A stretch of 64,000 nucleotides of DNA, taken from NCBI RefSeq assembly GCF_013304735.1, contig NZ_JAAITI010000015.1, positions 32,196 through 96,195 on the forward strand. The letters run 5' to 3'. The notes under the pieces are model-generated. The model had not been told where the DNA came from and made no database searches. It saw only the letters and a list, made by a program, of their open reading frames with translations. This document shows, one piece after another, positions 45,432 to 55,410 of the stretch. The position numbers and the translations under genes are program-made. Each line of letters starts with the position of its first letter. The stretch's first letter is position 1. Origin of the DNA: Blautia luti. Its GTDB lineage: Bacteria; Bacillota; Clostridia; Lachnospirales; Lachnospiraceae.

Positions 45432-47693
45432 TTGGCAAAAGTTAATTTCGAGCAGTGGAACGGATTCAAAGGCGATCGTTGGAAAGAGAAAATCGACGTT
45501 CGTAACTTCATCAGCATGAACTACACACCATATGACGGAGACGCTTCTTTCCTGGAAGAGCCGACAGAGGCAACTGATAAACTCTGGGGCAAACTTCAGG
45601 AGCTTCAGAAAGAGGAGCGTGCCAAGGGCGGCGTTCTTGATATGGAGACAGAGGTAGTAACAGGAATCACAGCATACGGTCCTGGATACATCGATGAGGA
45701 GCTGAAAGACCTTGAGCAGGTTGTAGGTCTTCAGACAGACAAACCTCTGAAACGTGCTTTCATGCCATACGGCGGAATCAAGATGGCAGAGCAGGCATGC
45801 GAGACTTACGGATACCACGTAAGTGACAAAATCAAAGATGTTTTCAACAACTATGAGTTCAAAACACATAATCAGGGTGTATTCGATATCTACACACCAG
45901 AGATGAAGAGAGCACGTCACAACAAGATCCTTACAGGACTTCCGGATACTTACGGACGTGGACGTATCGTAGGTGACTACAGACGAGTAGCTCTTTACGG
46001 AATCGACTTCCTGATCGCCGGTAAAGAGAAAGATTTCGCAGCATGCGACCGTCAGGGTATGAGACGTTATGACTTCCAGCTTCGTGAGGAGATCGCAGAT
46101 CAGATCCGTGCTCTGAAGAAGATGAAAGAAATGGCTCAGATCTATGGCTTTGATATTTCCCAGCCGGCTAAGAATGCAAAGGAAGCATTCCAGTGGCTGT
46201 ACTTCGGATATCTTGCAGCGATCAAGACTCAGAATGGAGCTGCAATGAGTGTTGGACGTATCTCCACATTCCTTGATATCTATATTGAGAGAGACCTTGA
46301 GAACGGAACTCTTACAGAGAAAGAGGCACAGGAGCTTGTTGACCATATCGTAATGAAATTCCGTATGGTTAAATTCGCTCGTATCCCGTCTTACAACCAG
46401 CTCTTCTCCGGTGACCCGGTATGGGCAACTCTGGAAGTAGCAGGTATGGGACAGGACGGACGTTCCATGGTAACAAAGAACGACTATCGTTTCCTTCATA
46501 CACTTGAGGATATGGGACCGGCTCCGGAGCCGAACCTTACAGTTCTCTACTCTTCAAGACTGCCTGAGAACTTCAAGAAATATGCAGCAGACATCTCTGT
46601 TACAACAAGTTCCATCCAGTATGAGAACGATGATGTTATGCGTCCGGTATGGGGCGATGACTACAGCATCTGCTGCTGTGTATCTGCTACAGAGACAGGT
46701 AAAGAGATGCAGTTCTTCGGCGCTCGTGCAAACCTTGCAAAATGCCTTCTTTACGCGATCAACGGCGGTGTTGATGAGAAGACAAAACAGCAGGTAGGAC
46801 CGCAGTACCAGCCGATCACTTCCGAGTACCTTGACTATGATGAAGTAATCGCAAAATACGATCAGATGATGGACTGGCTTGCACATCTGTATGTTGGAAC
46901 ATTGAACATGATCCACTACATGCATGATAAATACTACTATGAGGCAGCTGAGATGGCACTCATCGATACAAAGGTTGACCGTTCTTTCGCAACTGGTATC
47001 GCTGGATTCTCACATGTAGTAGACTCCCTTTCCGCTATCAAATATGCAAAAGTTAAAGCAATCCGTGATGAGGACGGAATCACAACAGACTTCCAGGTTG
47101 AGGGTGACTTCCCACGTTATGGTAATGATGATGACAGAGCAGATGAGATCGCAACAACACTGCTTTCAACATTCCTTGAGAAACTGAAACACATCCATAC
47201 CTATCGTGATTCCAAGCCGACCACATCCATCCTTACCATCACATCCAACGTTGTTTATGGTAAAGCTACAGGATCTCTTCCGGACGGAAGAAAAGCCGGC
47301 GAGCCACTGGCACCGGGAGCTAACCCGTCTTACGGTGCAGAGCAGAACGGACTTCTTGCTTCCCTGAACTCTGTTGCAAAACTTGACTATGAGGATGCCC
47401 TTGACGGAATCTCCAATACTCAGACAATCAACCCGGATGCCCTTGGACATTCTGAGGAAGAGCGTACAGAGAACCTTGTAAACGTACTGGACGGATACTT
47501 TGACCGTGGTGCACATCACCTCAATGTAAACGTATTCGGTAAAGAGAAACTTATCGATGCTATGGAGCATCCGGAAAAAGAGGAGTATGCAAACTTCACC
47601 ATCCGTGTTTCCGGATATGCTGTTAAGTTCATCGACCTTACAAGAGAGCAGCAGCTTGACGTTATCGCAAGAACCTGCCACGAAAGGATGTAA
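45432..47693 (+). CDS. pflB: Pyruvate formate-lyase (formate C-acetyltransferase)
   Basis: Glycyl-radical enzyme that splits pyruvate with CoA into acetyl-CoA and formate under anaerobic conditions; 753 residues. The glycyl-radical motif RVSGYAVKF is about 25 residues before the C-terminus. The paired active-site cysteines are in [14 protein letters not shown] (about 412-417). The start is probably TTG at 45432 ([14 protein letters not shown]), with AAAGGATG ten bases upstream; the ATG at 45420 lies inside that ribosome site. pflA follows after 8 bases, so both belong to one operon with the promoter upstream. Confidence 0.97.
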   Translation: MAKVNFEQWNGFKGDRWKEKIDVRNFISMNYTPYDGDASFLEEPTEATDKLWGKLQELQKEERAKGGVLDMETEVVTGITAYGPGYIDEELKDLEQVVGLQTDKPLKRAFMPYGGIKMAEQACETYGYHVSDKIKDVFNNYEFKTHNQGVFDIYTPEMKRARHNKILTGLPDTYGRGRIVGDYRRVALYGIDFLIAGKEKDFAACDRQGMRRYDFQLREEIADQIRALKKMKEMAQIYGFDISQPAKNAKEAFQWLYFGYLAAIKTQNGAAMSVGRISTFLDIYIERDLENGTLTEKEAQELVDHIVMKFRMVKFARIPSYNQLFSGDPVWATLEVAGMGQDGRSMVTKNDYRFLHTLEDMGPAPEPNLTVLYSSRLPENFKKYAADISVTTSSIQYENDDVMRPVWGDDYSICCCVSATETGKEMQFFGARANLAKCLLYAINGGVDEKTKQQVGPQYQPITSEYLDYDEVIAKYDQMMDWLAHLYVGTLNMIHYMHDKYYYEAAEMALIDTKVDRSFATGIAGFSHVVDSLSAIKYAKVKAIRDEDGITTDFQVEGDFPRYGNDDDRADEIATTLLSTFLEKLKHIHTYRDSKPTTSILTITSNVVYGKATGSLPDGRKAGEPLAPGANPSYGAEQNGLLASLNSVAKLDYEDALDGISNTQTINPDALGHSEEERTENLVNVLDGYFDRGAHHLNVNVFGKEKLIDAMEHPEKEEYANFTIRVSGYAVKFIDLTREQQLDVIARTCHERM

Positions 47694-47701
47694 TAAAAAA
47701 T

Positions 47702-48451
47702 ATGGACGACCAGAAAAAAATCACTGGCTACGTCCACTCACTGGAGAGCTTCGGCTCTGTTGACGGACCAGGAGTCCGGTATGTGATTTTTTTGAGCGGC
47801 TGTGCCATGCGCTGCCAGTTCTGCCACAATCCGGACACCTGGCAAATGAAAACAGGAACGGAGTACACAGCAGATGAGCTGCTTGAAAAAGCCTGTCGAT
47901 ACCGCTCTTACTGGGGAAGTAAGGGCGGTATTACTGTGAGTGGAGGCGAGCCACTGTTACAGATCGATTTCCTCACTGAACTTTTTAAGAAAGCCAAAAA
48001 ACAGGGAATCCACACAACTCTTGATACCAGCGGCAATCCTTACACAGAAGAGGGCCCATGGCATGAAAAATGGGAAGAGCTGATGAAATATACAGATCTT
48101 GTCATGCTGGATATCAAACATATTGATGAGGAACAGCATAAGATTCTCACAGGATGTACCAACAAAAACATCCTTGCCATGGCGCAGAAACTTTCGGATA
48201 TGGGTGTATCCATGTGGATTCGTCACGTGCTGGTACCGGAGCGTAATGATCGTGACGATTATCTCCATCGCCTGGCTGATTTCATCGCAACCCTGAAAAC
48301 TGTTGATAGAGTGGAAGTTCTTCCATATCATACACTTGGAATCTTCAAGTGGGAAAACCTTCATCTTGATTATCCACTGAAAGGGATTAATCCGCCAACA
48401 AAAGAGCGGATTGAAAATGCAGAGAAGATTTTGGGTGCAGGAGCACATTAA
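47702..48451 (+). CDS. pflA: Pyruvate formate-lyase activating enzyme
   Basis: Radical SAM activase of 249 residues that installs the glycyl radical on PflB. Cluster motif SGCAMRCQFCHNPDTW (Cys at about 34, 38, 41), then GGEPLLQ. The N-terminus GYVHSLESFGSVDGPGVRYV is diagnostic of PFL activases. Length is normal. Adjacent to pflB and followed by a strong terminator. Confidence 0.97.
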   Translation: MDDQKKITGYVHSLESFGSVDGPGVRYVIFLSGCAMRCQFCHNPDTWQMKTGTEYTADELLEKACRYRSYWGSKGGITVSGGEPLLQIDFLTELFKKAKKQGIHTTLDTSGNPYTEEGPWHEKWEELMKYTDLVMLDIKHIDEEQHKILTGCTNKNILAMAQKLSDMGVSMWIRHVLVPERNDRDDYLHRLADFIATLKTVDRVEVLPYHTLGIFKWENLHLDYPLKGINPPTKERIENAEKILGAGAH

Positions 48452-48452
48452 T

Positions 48453-48502
48453 GTAAAAACCATATCACATGTCGAAAAATAGACATGGATATGGTTTTTT
48501 TT
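48453..48502 (+). terminator. Terminator of pflBA
   Basis: AAAACCATATC and CATGTC pair with GACATG and GATATGGTTTT, with eight T. Confidence 0.92.
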
Positions 48503-48605
48503 GTCATTTCTTACTATACTTTGAAAATAAATAGTGATATCATTATGTAATAATAAGAAGAAGAAAAAAGATTATCAAGGTAACGTATAAAGTGAAGGAA
48601 AAAAA

Positions 48606-50720
48606 ATGGAGCTAAAGGATATCATGACAATGCAGGAAGTACAGGAGATGAAGCAGCAGCTGGAGCAGGTTTTTTCTATTGTACGTCTGCTGGATGGAGA
48701 AACACTGGAAACAGGAGAGGGAATAGAGCCCCCATGTCAGTGCTATTCCATATGGGGTAAGGACGAAAGATGTACTAACTGTATTTCCAGAAAAGCACTG
48801 AAAGAAAAACGCCAGAAAACAAAAATAGAAATAGTAGACTCTAAAGTTTATCAGGTAATTTCCAAATATCTGAATATTGATGGCAAACCATATATCATGG
48901 AAATGATCAATAATCTGGAAGATGACGATATCATTGATTCAGAAGACAGAGAGAATCTTCTCGCAGAACTCAGTGGATATGCGGATAAATTGTATAAAGA
49001 CGCTCTTACAGGTGTTTTTAATCGAAGATATTATGAGGATAAGGTCAGAAATCTGGAGAGTTCTGCCGGCGTGGCTATGGTGGATCTGGATGATTTTAAA
49101 CTTTATAACGATACCTATGGACATGATGCAGGTGATAAAGCATTAAAGGTAGTTGTGGAGGTTATCCGTCGACATGTACGTAAGACAGACAAGGTTGTTC
49201 GTTTCGGAGGAGATGAATTTCTTCTGCTGATACCGGACATCAATGTGGATAATTTTACCAAGAAACTGAAGGAAATCCAGGAAGAAGTTCATGCAGCCAG
49301 AGTTCCTGGATATTCTCAGCTGAAGTTGTCAGTAAGTATTGGCGGAGTACTTTCTACCGGAGAAAAACTGGGAGAAGCAGTACTTCGTGCGGATAAGTTT
49401 ATGTATCGTGCGAAACAGCGCAAAAATATGGTCGTGATCAGTGAAAATGAGATTGCAGGAAGAAACAGCGCACAGGAGATCCTTCTGCAGGATAAAACAA
49501 GGCTGACGATCCTGATCGTAGATGATTCCGAGATGAACCGCTGCATTTTGTCGGAAATGCTTGGAGCAGATTATGACATTCTGGAAGCGACTAACGGAGA
49601 GGAAGCCATTAAACTCCTGAGACAGTATGAAACAGGAATTTCTCTGGTACTTCTTGATCTTGTTATGCCGGTGCTGGACGGATTTGGAGTACTGAGCTAT
49701 ATGAATGAAAGAAACTGGCTTGAGGATATTCCGGTTATCATGATTTCCGGTGAAGATTCCGTTTCCTACGTGAGACGTGCCTTTGATCTGGGAGTTGCGG
49801 ATTATATCAAAAAGCCATTTGATGCCCAGATTGTATACAAACGTGTTTACAACACCATTACATTATATGCAAAACAGAGAAGACTGCTGGTTCTTGTTAC
49901 AGATCAGATTTATGAAAAAGAAAAGAACAACCGTATGATGATCAGCATCTTAAGCCAGATTGTAGAATTCAGAAATGGTGAAAGTGGTGCCCATGTTCTG
50001 CATATCAATATTATTACAGAACTGATTCTGGAGAGACTGATACAGAAAACGGATCAGTATGATCTGTCCAGCTCTGTAAGAAGAATGATTGTTACAGCGT
50101 CTGCGCTTCATGATATCGGAAAGATCGGTATTGATGATAAGATTCTGAATAAGCCGGGCAGACTGACCAAAGAAGAATTTGAGGTGATTAAGACACACAG
50201 TGCTATTGGTGCTTCCATGCTGGAGAGCCTGGAATATTATAAAAACGAACCGCTGGTCCGGATTGCCCATGATATCTGCAGATGGCATCACGAACGTTAT
50301 GATGGAAAAGGCTATCCGGATGGCCTGAAGGGAGAAGAAATCCCGATTTCTGCCCAGGTAGTTGCACTGGCTGATGTATACGATGCGCTGATCAGCGAAC
50401 GTGTATATAAGAAAGCTTATTCTCATGAGAAAGCTGTTGAGATGATCCTGAATGGAGAGTGCGGTACCTTCAATCCGCTTCTTCTGGAATGCCTGAAAGA
50501 TATTCAGAGCCGTCTGAAAGAAGAAATGATCTCAATGGCAGAAGAGCGTACGGAGACTGAAGATAAGGGAAGTGCTACCTCAGAATTTGACGGCTACGAA
50601 AAAACAAAAGAACAGTTCTTTAAATCCGTGTCTGAAGACATAAAAAAAGAATACATGGATAACGTCCCGACAATGGGGGGGGAACAGACGTTCCTGAAAA
50701 ATAAAAAAGAATCTGTATAG
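48606..50720 (+). CDS. c-di-GMP enzyme: GGDEF - receiver - HD-GYP
   Basis: 704-residue cytoplasmic protein with both synthesis and breakdown modules for c-di-GMP. The N-terminal domain (about 1-115) has PPCQCYSIWGKDERCTNC, a four-Cys pair of pairs that may bind metal or a cluster. GGDEF (about 132-290) is intact: RFGGDEFLLLI near 198, with an RxxD inhibitory site (RKTD) five residues upstream. A receiver domain (about 300-425) has DDSE and phosphoacceptor Asp in VLLDLVMP near 350. HD-GYP (about 445-640) has HDIGKIGIDD (about 502) and WHHERYDGKGYPDG (about 560). All catalytic residues are present, so it may switch between cyclase and phosphodiesterase according to phosphorylation. Start after AGTGAAGGAAAAAA. 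Confidence 0.94.
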   Translation: MELKDIMTMQEVQEMKQQLEQVFSIVRLLDGETLETGEGIEPPCQCYSIWGKDERCTNCISRKALKEKRQKTKIEIVDSKVYQVISKYLNIDGKPYIMEMINNLEDDDIIDSEDRENLLAELSGYADKLYKDALTGVFNRRYYEDKVRNLESSAGVAMVDLDDFKLYNDTYGHDAGDKALKVVVEVIRRHVRKTDKVVRFGGDEFLLLIPDINVDNFTKKLKEIQEEVHAARVPGYSQLKLSVSIGGVLSTGEKLGEAVLRADKFMYRAKQRKNMVVISENEIAGRNSAQEILLQDKTRLTILIVDDSEMNRCILSEMLGADYDILEATNGEEAIKLLRQYETGISLVLLDLVMPVLDGFGVLSYMNERNWLEDIPVIMISGEDSVSYVRRAFDLGVADYIKKPFDAQIVYKRVYNTITLYAKQRRLLVLVTDQIYEKEKNNRMMISILSQIVEFRNGESGAHVLHINIITELILERLIQKTDQYDLSSSVRRMIVTASALHDIGKIGIDDKILNKPGRLTKEEFEVIKTHSAIGASMLESLEYYKNEPLVRIAHDICRWHHERYDGKGYPDGLKGEEIPISAQVVALADVYDALISERVYKKAYSHEKAVEMILNGECGTFNPLLLECLKDIQSRLKEEMISMAEERTETEDKGSATSEFDGYEKTKEQFFKSVSEDIKKEYMDNVPTMGGEQTFLKNKKESV

Positions 50721-50726
50721 ATCAGA

Positions 50727-50768
50727 AAAGCTGGTGTGAAACATTGCTCACACCAGCTCTTTGTTTTT
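50727..50768 (+). terminator. Bidirectional terminator
   Basis: AGCTGGTGTGA pairs with TCACACCAGCT, with A-rich 5' and T-rich 3' flanks; it serves the c-di-GMP gene and the convergent plsC, whose stop it overlaps. Confidence 0.85.
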
Positions 50769-51488
50769 GATAAGCATTTCTTTAATAATGCTCTGAGTAT
50801 ACGCACCCAGGTGACGCTGAGTATCCCGGTCAAGCTCAGATGGAATGATCGGTTTGCCATATTCAATTACCACGTGGGTAGGAGACATTTTTGGAAAATT
50901 GGCCTCCCAGATATTGGCGGAATTGCTGATTGCAATAGGAATAATCGGGCTTTTGGCTCTGGTTGCAATCTTGAAGCTTCCGTCATGAAATGGCAGCATA
51001 TCGGTTTCGTCAGCATTTTTGTTTCTGGTTCCTTCCGGGAAGATGCACACGGAAATGCCGGATTTTACATAGTCTGCCGCCTGAAGGATGGTTTTCAGCC
51101 CCTGTTTGATGTCTTCTCTGTCAAGGAAGAGGCAGTAGAGATTACGCATCCAGTTGGAAAGCAGCGGATAACGTTCCATTTCTTTTTTGGCAACATAACC
51201 GGTACGGATCGGGCAGCGGCTGTAGGTCAGCAGAATGTCAAAATAACTTCTGTGGTTTGCCACATAGAGAACGGCCTGATCTTTCGGAACATTTTCTTCA
51301 CCGATGACGGTGACTTTGGCACCAGTGATCCACAGGATAAATTTAAATATGGCCTGTACCATGCGCAGGGAACTGATATCCTTGGTCATTGGAGAGAACT
51401 TGCCGATGATCCATTCCACCAGAAGAACCGGGATCGTCAGCACCAGATAAGCGATGACAACGATACAGACAAGTATAAATCGAATCAT
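50748..51488 (-). CDS. plsC: 1-acyl-sn-glycerol-3-phosphate acyltransferase
   Basis: Membrane-associated acyltransferase that makes phosphatidic acid, 246 residues. N-terminal hydrophobic helix (about 2-25), catalytic H-x4-D in ANHRSYFDIL (about 78-83), and glycerophosphate-binding FPEGTRNKN. The C-terminal 70 residues are more polar. It starts with ATG preceded by GAAAGGACAAA. It is a single minus-strand gene convergent with the c-di-GMP gene. Confidence 0.93.
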   Translation of the reverse strand: MIRFILVCIVVIAYLVLTIPVLLVEWIIGKFSPMTKDISSLRMVQAIFKFILWITGAKVTVIGEENVPKDQAVLYVANHRSYFDILLTYSRCPIRTGYVAKKEMERYPLLSNWMRNLYCLFLDREDIKQGLKTILQAADYVKSGISVCIFPEGTRNKNADETDMLPFHDGSFKIATRAKSPIIPIAISNSANIWEANFPKMSPTHVVIEYGKPIIPSELDRDTQRHLGAYTQSIIKEMLIKNKELV

Positions 51489-51630
51489 GTCTTTTGTCCT
51501 TTCTATATTTTGATGCAGCTTCGCATCCTGATACCATTATACGAAGAATTTCCGATAGTTGCAATAAATCTTTACCGGATTACATAGAATAAATACTGAG
51601 TAATGCAGGCTGCTGATAAAAGAGGGAATT

Positions 51631-52077
51631 ATGAAAAAATCAGTTTTTCTGCTGATTGCTGTAGTAACAGCTTTTCTGCTTTCCGGCTGCCGGTTTGTGC
51701 GGATTGAGGAAGAAGATCGAAAACCGGTTTCCTATACGGTAGTGGAACATTCGGATATCCCGGAAGAACTTTCCAGGATCATGGAAGAAAAAAAGGAAAA
51801 AGAATTTCAGCTAAGCTACGAAACAGGGGAGGATCTGTACCTGGTAAAGGGATATGGCCGTCAGATGAGCGGCGGGTACAGTATTCAGGTAGAAGAACTT
51901 GGAGAATCCGGAAACGGTCTTTTTTTTATTACGAGACTTCTGGGACCAAAGGATCTGAGCGAAGCCGGAGTTCCCTCATATCCTTCCATTGTAATAAAAA
52001 CCCGGCGCCAGAAAAAGCCGGTAACTTTCCGGGAAGGCAGCAGGAAATCAGAAAAAGTATCTGAGAAAGGGGATTAG
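51631..52077 (+). CDS. PrcB-like lipoprotein
   Basis: 148-residue predicted lipoprotein: signal peptide and lipobox LLSGC (Cys about 20). An acidic helical part (EELSRIMEEKKEKEF) is followed by a compact domain with YLVKGYGRQMSGGYSIQVEEL and LLGPKDLSEAGVPSYPSIVIKT, which resembles the C-terminal domain of PrcB, a protease complex subunit. The basic C-terminus is likely disordered. It precedes sipL by three bases and may share its expression during sporulation; that is inferred. Confidence 0.8.
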   Translation: MKKSVFLLIAVVTAFLLSGCRFVRIEEEDRKPVSYTVVEHSDIPEELSRIMEEKKEKEFQLSYETGEDLYLVKGYGRQMSGGYSIQVEELGESGNGLFFITRLLGPKDLSEAGVPSYPSIVIKTRRQKKPVTFREGSRKSEKVSEKGD

Positions 52078-52080
52078 ACT

Positions 52081-53649
52081 GTGGAATTAAAAAAGGAAAG
52101 TATGCAGATACTCAGAGAAAAAAGCAGGGCGAAAAGCCAGGTTACTTTTGATGAGGATTTTAATGTACCGGATGCAAAACCGGATGTGGGAAGACTGATC
52201 CAGCATAAGGGACGGATCATTATGGAGGATGTACGCCTTGCAGATGGAAAAGGGATTCTGCGTGGAGATCTGCAGGTAGATGTTCTTTATGTGGGGGAAG
52301 AAAGCGGAATTATCAGCAGTCTTACAGCAAAATTGCCTTTTGAGGAAACATTAAACCTGAAAGATATTGTAAATGGGGATAAAATGTGCCTGAAGTGGGA
52401 AATAGAGGATCTTACGCTCCGGCTGATCCATTCCAGAAAGCTGAATATCAAAGCCCTGGTAACTTTTTATGCAGCTGTGGATGAGACGGAGCAGATCCGG
52501 CTTCCGGTAGCGCTGGATGTTACGGACATTTCTGTGAGAAAGAAGCAGGTACGTTTCCTGGGACTTACTGTACATAAAAAAGACACCTTCCGGATCAAAG
52601 ATGAATATACCATTGCTTCCAACCGCCCGGATATTTCCGGACTGATCTGGTATACCATGGATGTACGGGGGCTGGAGCTGAAACCGGAAGAAAATATCGT
52701 AAAAGCAAGAGGTGAGCTGTCAGTTTTTGTGCTGTATGAATCGGAAGATACAGAAGCACCGGTGCAATGGCTGGAATACGCCCTGCCCTTTTCCGGGGAA
52801 GTGGAATGCCCGGACTGTACGGAGGAACTGATTCCGGATATTGAAGTGTCTGTAATGCACCAGAGCCTGGAAGTAAAGCCGGATGCAGATGGAGAAGAAA
52901 GAATTTTTGTATCTGATGTAGTGCTGGAACTGGATATGAAGTTTTTCCGGGAGGAAGAATGTTCAATGGTTACAGATGTGTATACACCTCTTCGGGAATG
53001 CATTCCGGAAGGAAAAAATGAAGTCCTGGAAAGACTGCTGGTGCGGAATTTTTCCAGATGCCGGATCAGTGACCGTATTCAGGTAAAAGAAACCCAGGGA
53101 AAAATTCTTCAGCTTTGTCACAGCCAGGGAAAAGTAAAAATCGATAAGACCAGGATTGTGGAGAACGGAGTGCAGGCAGATGGAGTGGTCATGCTGAAGA
53201 TTCTGTATATTATCGGAAATGACAGGATGCCTTTTTATTCCATGGAGGCTATGATCCCGTTTTCTCATGTGGTGGAAGCAAGAGGTATCCGACCGGACAG
53301 CAGCTACCGGTTAAAGGCGGAACTGGAACAGCTTTCTGCATCCATGGCAGACGGCAACGAAATCGAGATCCGGGCGTCAGTGGGCCTGAATCTTCTTGCG
53401 GTGATCCGGGAACCGGTATTTATTATTGATAAAGTGGAAGAAAAACCTCTGGATATGAAAAAAATCCAGGCCATGCCGGGAATACTGATTTATATGGTGA
53501 AACCGGGAGATGCGCTGTGGGATATTGCAAGAAAATATCATACATCCATTGAAGAAATCTGCACTCTGAACGGGCTTAAGGAAAACCAGGAGCCATCTCC
53601 GGGAACACCGCTTCTTGTGGTGAAAAAAGTAGAAGGACAGATTAAATGA
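52081..53649 (+). CDS. sipL: SipL-like DUF3794/LysM spore coat morphogenesis protein
   Basis: 522-residue protein made of DUF3794-type beta domains (about 20-135, 140-250 and 320-440). It ends with a LysM domain at about 470-517 (YMVKPGDALWDIARKYHTSIEEICTLNGL). This architecture matches Clostridioides SipL, which binds the spore-coat ATPase SpoIVA. It starts with GTG after AAAGGGGATTAGA. Neighbouring gerA and gerBC genes agree with a spore role. Confidence in the domain set is high, in the exact name moderate. Confidence 0.88.
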   Translation: MELKKESMQILREKSRAKSQVTFDEDFNVPDAKPDVGRLIQHKGRIIMEDVRLADGKGILRGDLQVDVLYVGEESGIISSLTAKLPFEETLNLKDIVNGDKMCLKWEIEDLTLRLIHSRKLNIKALVTFYAAVDETEQIRLPVALDVTDISVRKKQVRFLGLTVHKKDTFRIKDEYTIASNRPDISGLIWYTMDVRGLELKPEENIVKARGELSVFVLYESEDTEAPVQWLEYALPFSGEVECPDCTEELIPDIEVSVMHQSLEVKPDADGEERIFVSDVVLELDMKFFREEECSMVTDVYTPLRECIPEGKNEVLERLLVRNFSRCRISDRIQVKETQGKILQLCHSQGKVKIDKTRIVENGVQADGVVMLKILYIIGNDRMPFYSMEAMIPFSHVVEARGIRPDSSYRLKAELEQLSASMADGNEIEIRASVGLNLLAVIREPVFIIDKVEEKPLDMKKIQAMPGILIYMVKPGDALWDIARKYHTSIEEICTLNGLKENQEPSPGTPLLVVKKVEGQIK

Positions 53650-53763
53650 GAAAAAAACAGCAGAAAATGAAAAAAGCTGGAAAATTTTGCTGTTGAAAAG
53701 ACTGTGAAAATCATATAAAATATACATATAAATACTGTATACAAAGTACAAATGGAGGGGCTT

Positions 53764-54645
53764 ATGCGTTTAAAAGCAATGGCAAAGATCAATCTCGGAC
53801 TTGATGTTCTGGGGAAGAGAGAGGACGGCTATCATGAGGTACGCATGATCATGCAGACCATCCGTATGTATGATATCCTGGATATCAGAAAGACGAAACG
53901 GCCGGGAATCGTGCTGACCACCAATCTTCCGTTTATTCCCACAGACAGCCGGAATCTTGTATATAAAGCAGCACAGATGCTGATGGACGAATTTGGAATT
54001 GAAGAGGGACTTTCCATTAAACTTCGCAAGTTTATTCCGGTAGCAGCAGGTATGGCAGGCGGAAGCTCTGATGCTGCGGCCGCATTTGTAGGTGTGAACC
54101 GGATGTTTCATCTGGGCCTGACGGAAGAGCAGCTGATGGAGCGCGCAGTGAAGGTAGGAGCAGATGTTCCGTACTGCATTATGCGTGGAACAGCCCTTGC
54201 GGAGGGAATCGGTGAGAAGCTGAAGCGACTTCCGAAAGTTCCGGAATGCTATGTGCTGGTAGGAAAACCGGGAATCAATGTTTCCACAAAAACTGCCTAC
54301 GAAAATCTGAATCTGGCGGGAATCGGGAAACATCCGGATATTGATGGCCTTATCAGGGATATTGAGTGCGGTGATCTTTATGCCATGGCATCAAAAATGG
54401 AGAATGTATTTGAGCCTGGAATTATCCGCCAGTACCCTGTAATTGGAAATATCAAAGAACTCATGGAAGAAAAGGGAGCGCTGAAAGCGATGATGAGCGG
54501 AAGCGGTCCAACGGTATTTGGTATTTTTGATAACAGAGATAAGATGGCGGCGGCAGCCAGAAGTCTCAGAAAGAGCGGACTGGCAAAAACAGTATTTGCC
54601 ACGGATATTTACAACAGGGATGGAGGAGTTACAAATGACAAGTGA
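53764..54645 (+). CDS. ispE: 4-diphosphocytidyl-2-C-methyl-D-erythritol kinase
   Basis: GHMP kinase of the MEP isoprenoid pathway, 293 residues. Substrate/ATP motifs: AKINLGLDVLGKREDGYHEV at the N-terminus, PVAAGMAGGSSDAAAA (about 91-106), and C-terminal MMSGSGPTVFGIF. The ATG at 53764 is preferred since GGAGGGG lies 5 bases upstream; an ATG at 53752 lacks a site. It overlaps the next gene by 11 bases. Confidence 0.97.
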   Translation: MRLKAMAKINLGLDVLGKREDGYHEVRMIMQTIRMYDILDIRKTKRPGIVLTTNLPFIPTDSRNLVYKAAQMLMDEFGIEEGLSIKLRKFIPVAAGMAGGSSDAAAAFVGVNRMFHLGLTEEQLMERAVKVGADVPYCIMRGTALAEGIGEKLKRLPKVPECYVLVGKPGINVSTKTAYENLNLAGIGKHPDIDGLIRDIECGDLYAMASKMENVFEPGIIRQYPVIGNIKELMEEKGALKAMMSGSGPTVFGIFDNRDKMAAAARSLRKSGLAKTVFATDIYNRDGGVTNDK

Positions 54646-55336
54646 TTTTTCTGTGGATATGAATGAATATCTGCCGCTTCGGGATGTTGTTTTTAACACC
54701 TTGAGGCAGGCAATTCTGAAAGGAGAACTGAAACCGGGGGAAAGACTTCTGGAGATCGCTCTTGCAGAGCGTCTGGGGGTCAGCAGAACACCGGTGCGTG
54801 AGGCAATGCGTAAGCTGGAGCAGGAAGGTCTTGTGGTAATGATTCCGCGCCGGGGAGCCCAGGTTGCAAGCATTACTGAAAAAGATCTGAATGATGTTCT
54901 TGAGGTGCGTATTGCACTTGAGAACGTAGCTATAGAAAAGGCATGCAAGCTGATTACAGAGGAGGAGCTTGGACGGCTCTGGGTGGCAGCCAAAGAATTC
55001 GAAAAAACAAAAGCAGAGGGAAATCTTGTTCGTCTTGCGGAAGCGGATGTGGCGTTCCATGAGATCATTTACCAGGCCTCCGATAACAAGCGCCTGAACC
55101 AGGTACTGAATAATCTCCGGGAACAGATGTACCGTTACCGCGTGGAATATCTGAAGGAAGAGCAGACCAGAAATCTTCTTGTCAGCGAACACGAAGAACT
55201 GGTAAAAGCGATTCGGGAGGGTGATGTGCAGAAAGCACAGGATATTTCTTTTCACCATCTGGAGAATCAGAGAATGGCAATTATCCGTACCATCCGCGCG
55301 GAGAATGCAGCCAGAGAATCCGAGAAAAAAGAATAA
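54635..55336 (+). CDS. GntR-family regulator, FCD domain
   Basis: 233-residue transcription factor. Winged helix DVVFNTLRQAILKGELKPGERL and RLGVSRTPVREAMRKLEQEGLVVMIPRRGAQVAS; the FCD ligand domain (about 95-215) has RIALENVAIEKAC, DVAFHEIIYQASDN and the metal-binding His in VSEHEELVKAI and FHHLENQRMA. FCD regulators usually bind organic acids or amino acids. It starts inside the end of ispE after GATGGAGGAGTTACAA. The target is unknown; it may act on the germination genes or on distant genes. Confidence 0.92.
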   Translation: MTSDFSVDMNEYLPLRDVVFNTLRQAILKGELKPGERLLEIALAERLGVSRTPVREAMRKLEQEGLVVMIPRRGAQVASITEKDLNDVLEVRIALENVAIEKACKLITEEELGRLWVAAKEFEKTKAEGNLVRLAEADVAFHEIIYQASDNKRLNQVLNNLREQMYRYRVEYLKEEQTRNLLVSEHEELVKAIREGDVQKAQDISFHHLENQRMAIIRTIRAENAARESEKKE

Positions 55337-55360
55337 GAACCGGATATCCGGGGATATTAA

Positions 55361-55388
55361 GAGAGATGCCACTGGCATCTCTTTTTTT
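55361..55388 (+). terminator. Terminator of ispE-gntR
   Basis: AGAGATGCC, loop ACT, GGCATCTCT and T-run. It overlaps an upstream in-frame ATG of gerA, showing that start is not used. Confidence 0.9.
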
Positions 55389-55410
55389 ATTGGAAAAGGA
55401 CGGTGAAACT

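Noticed and set aside
55366..55410. Earlier ATG start for gerA
   Set aside because: It lies in the terminator hairpin of the preceding unit and lacks a ribosome site; GTG at 55411 has one.
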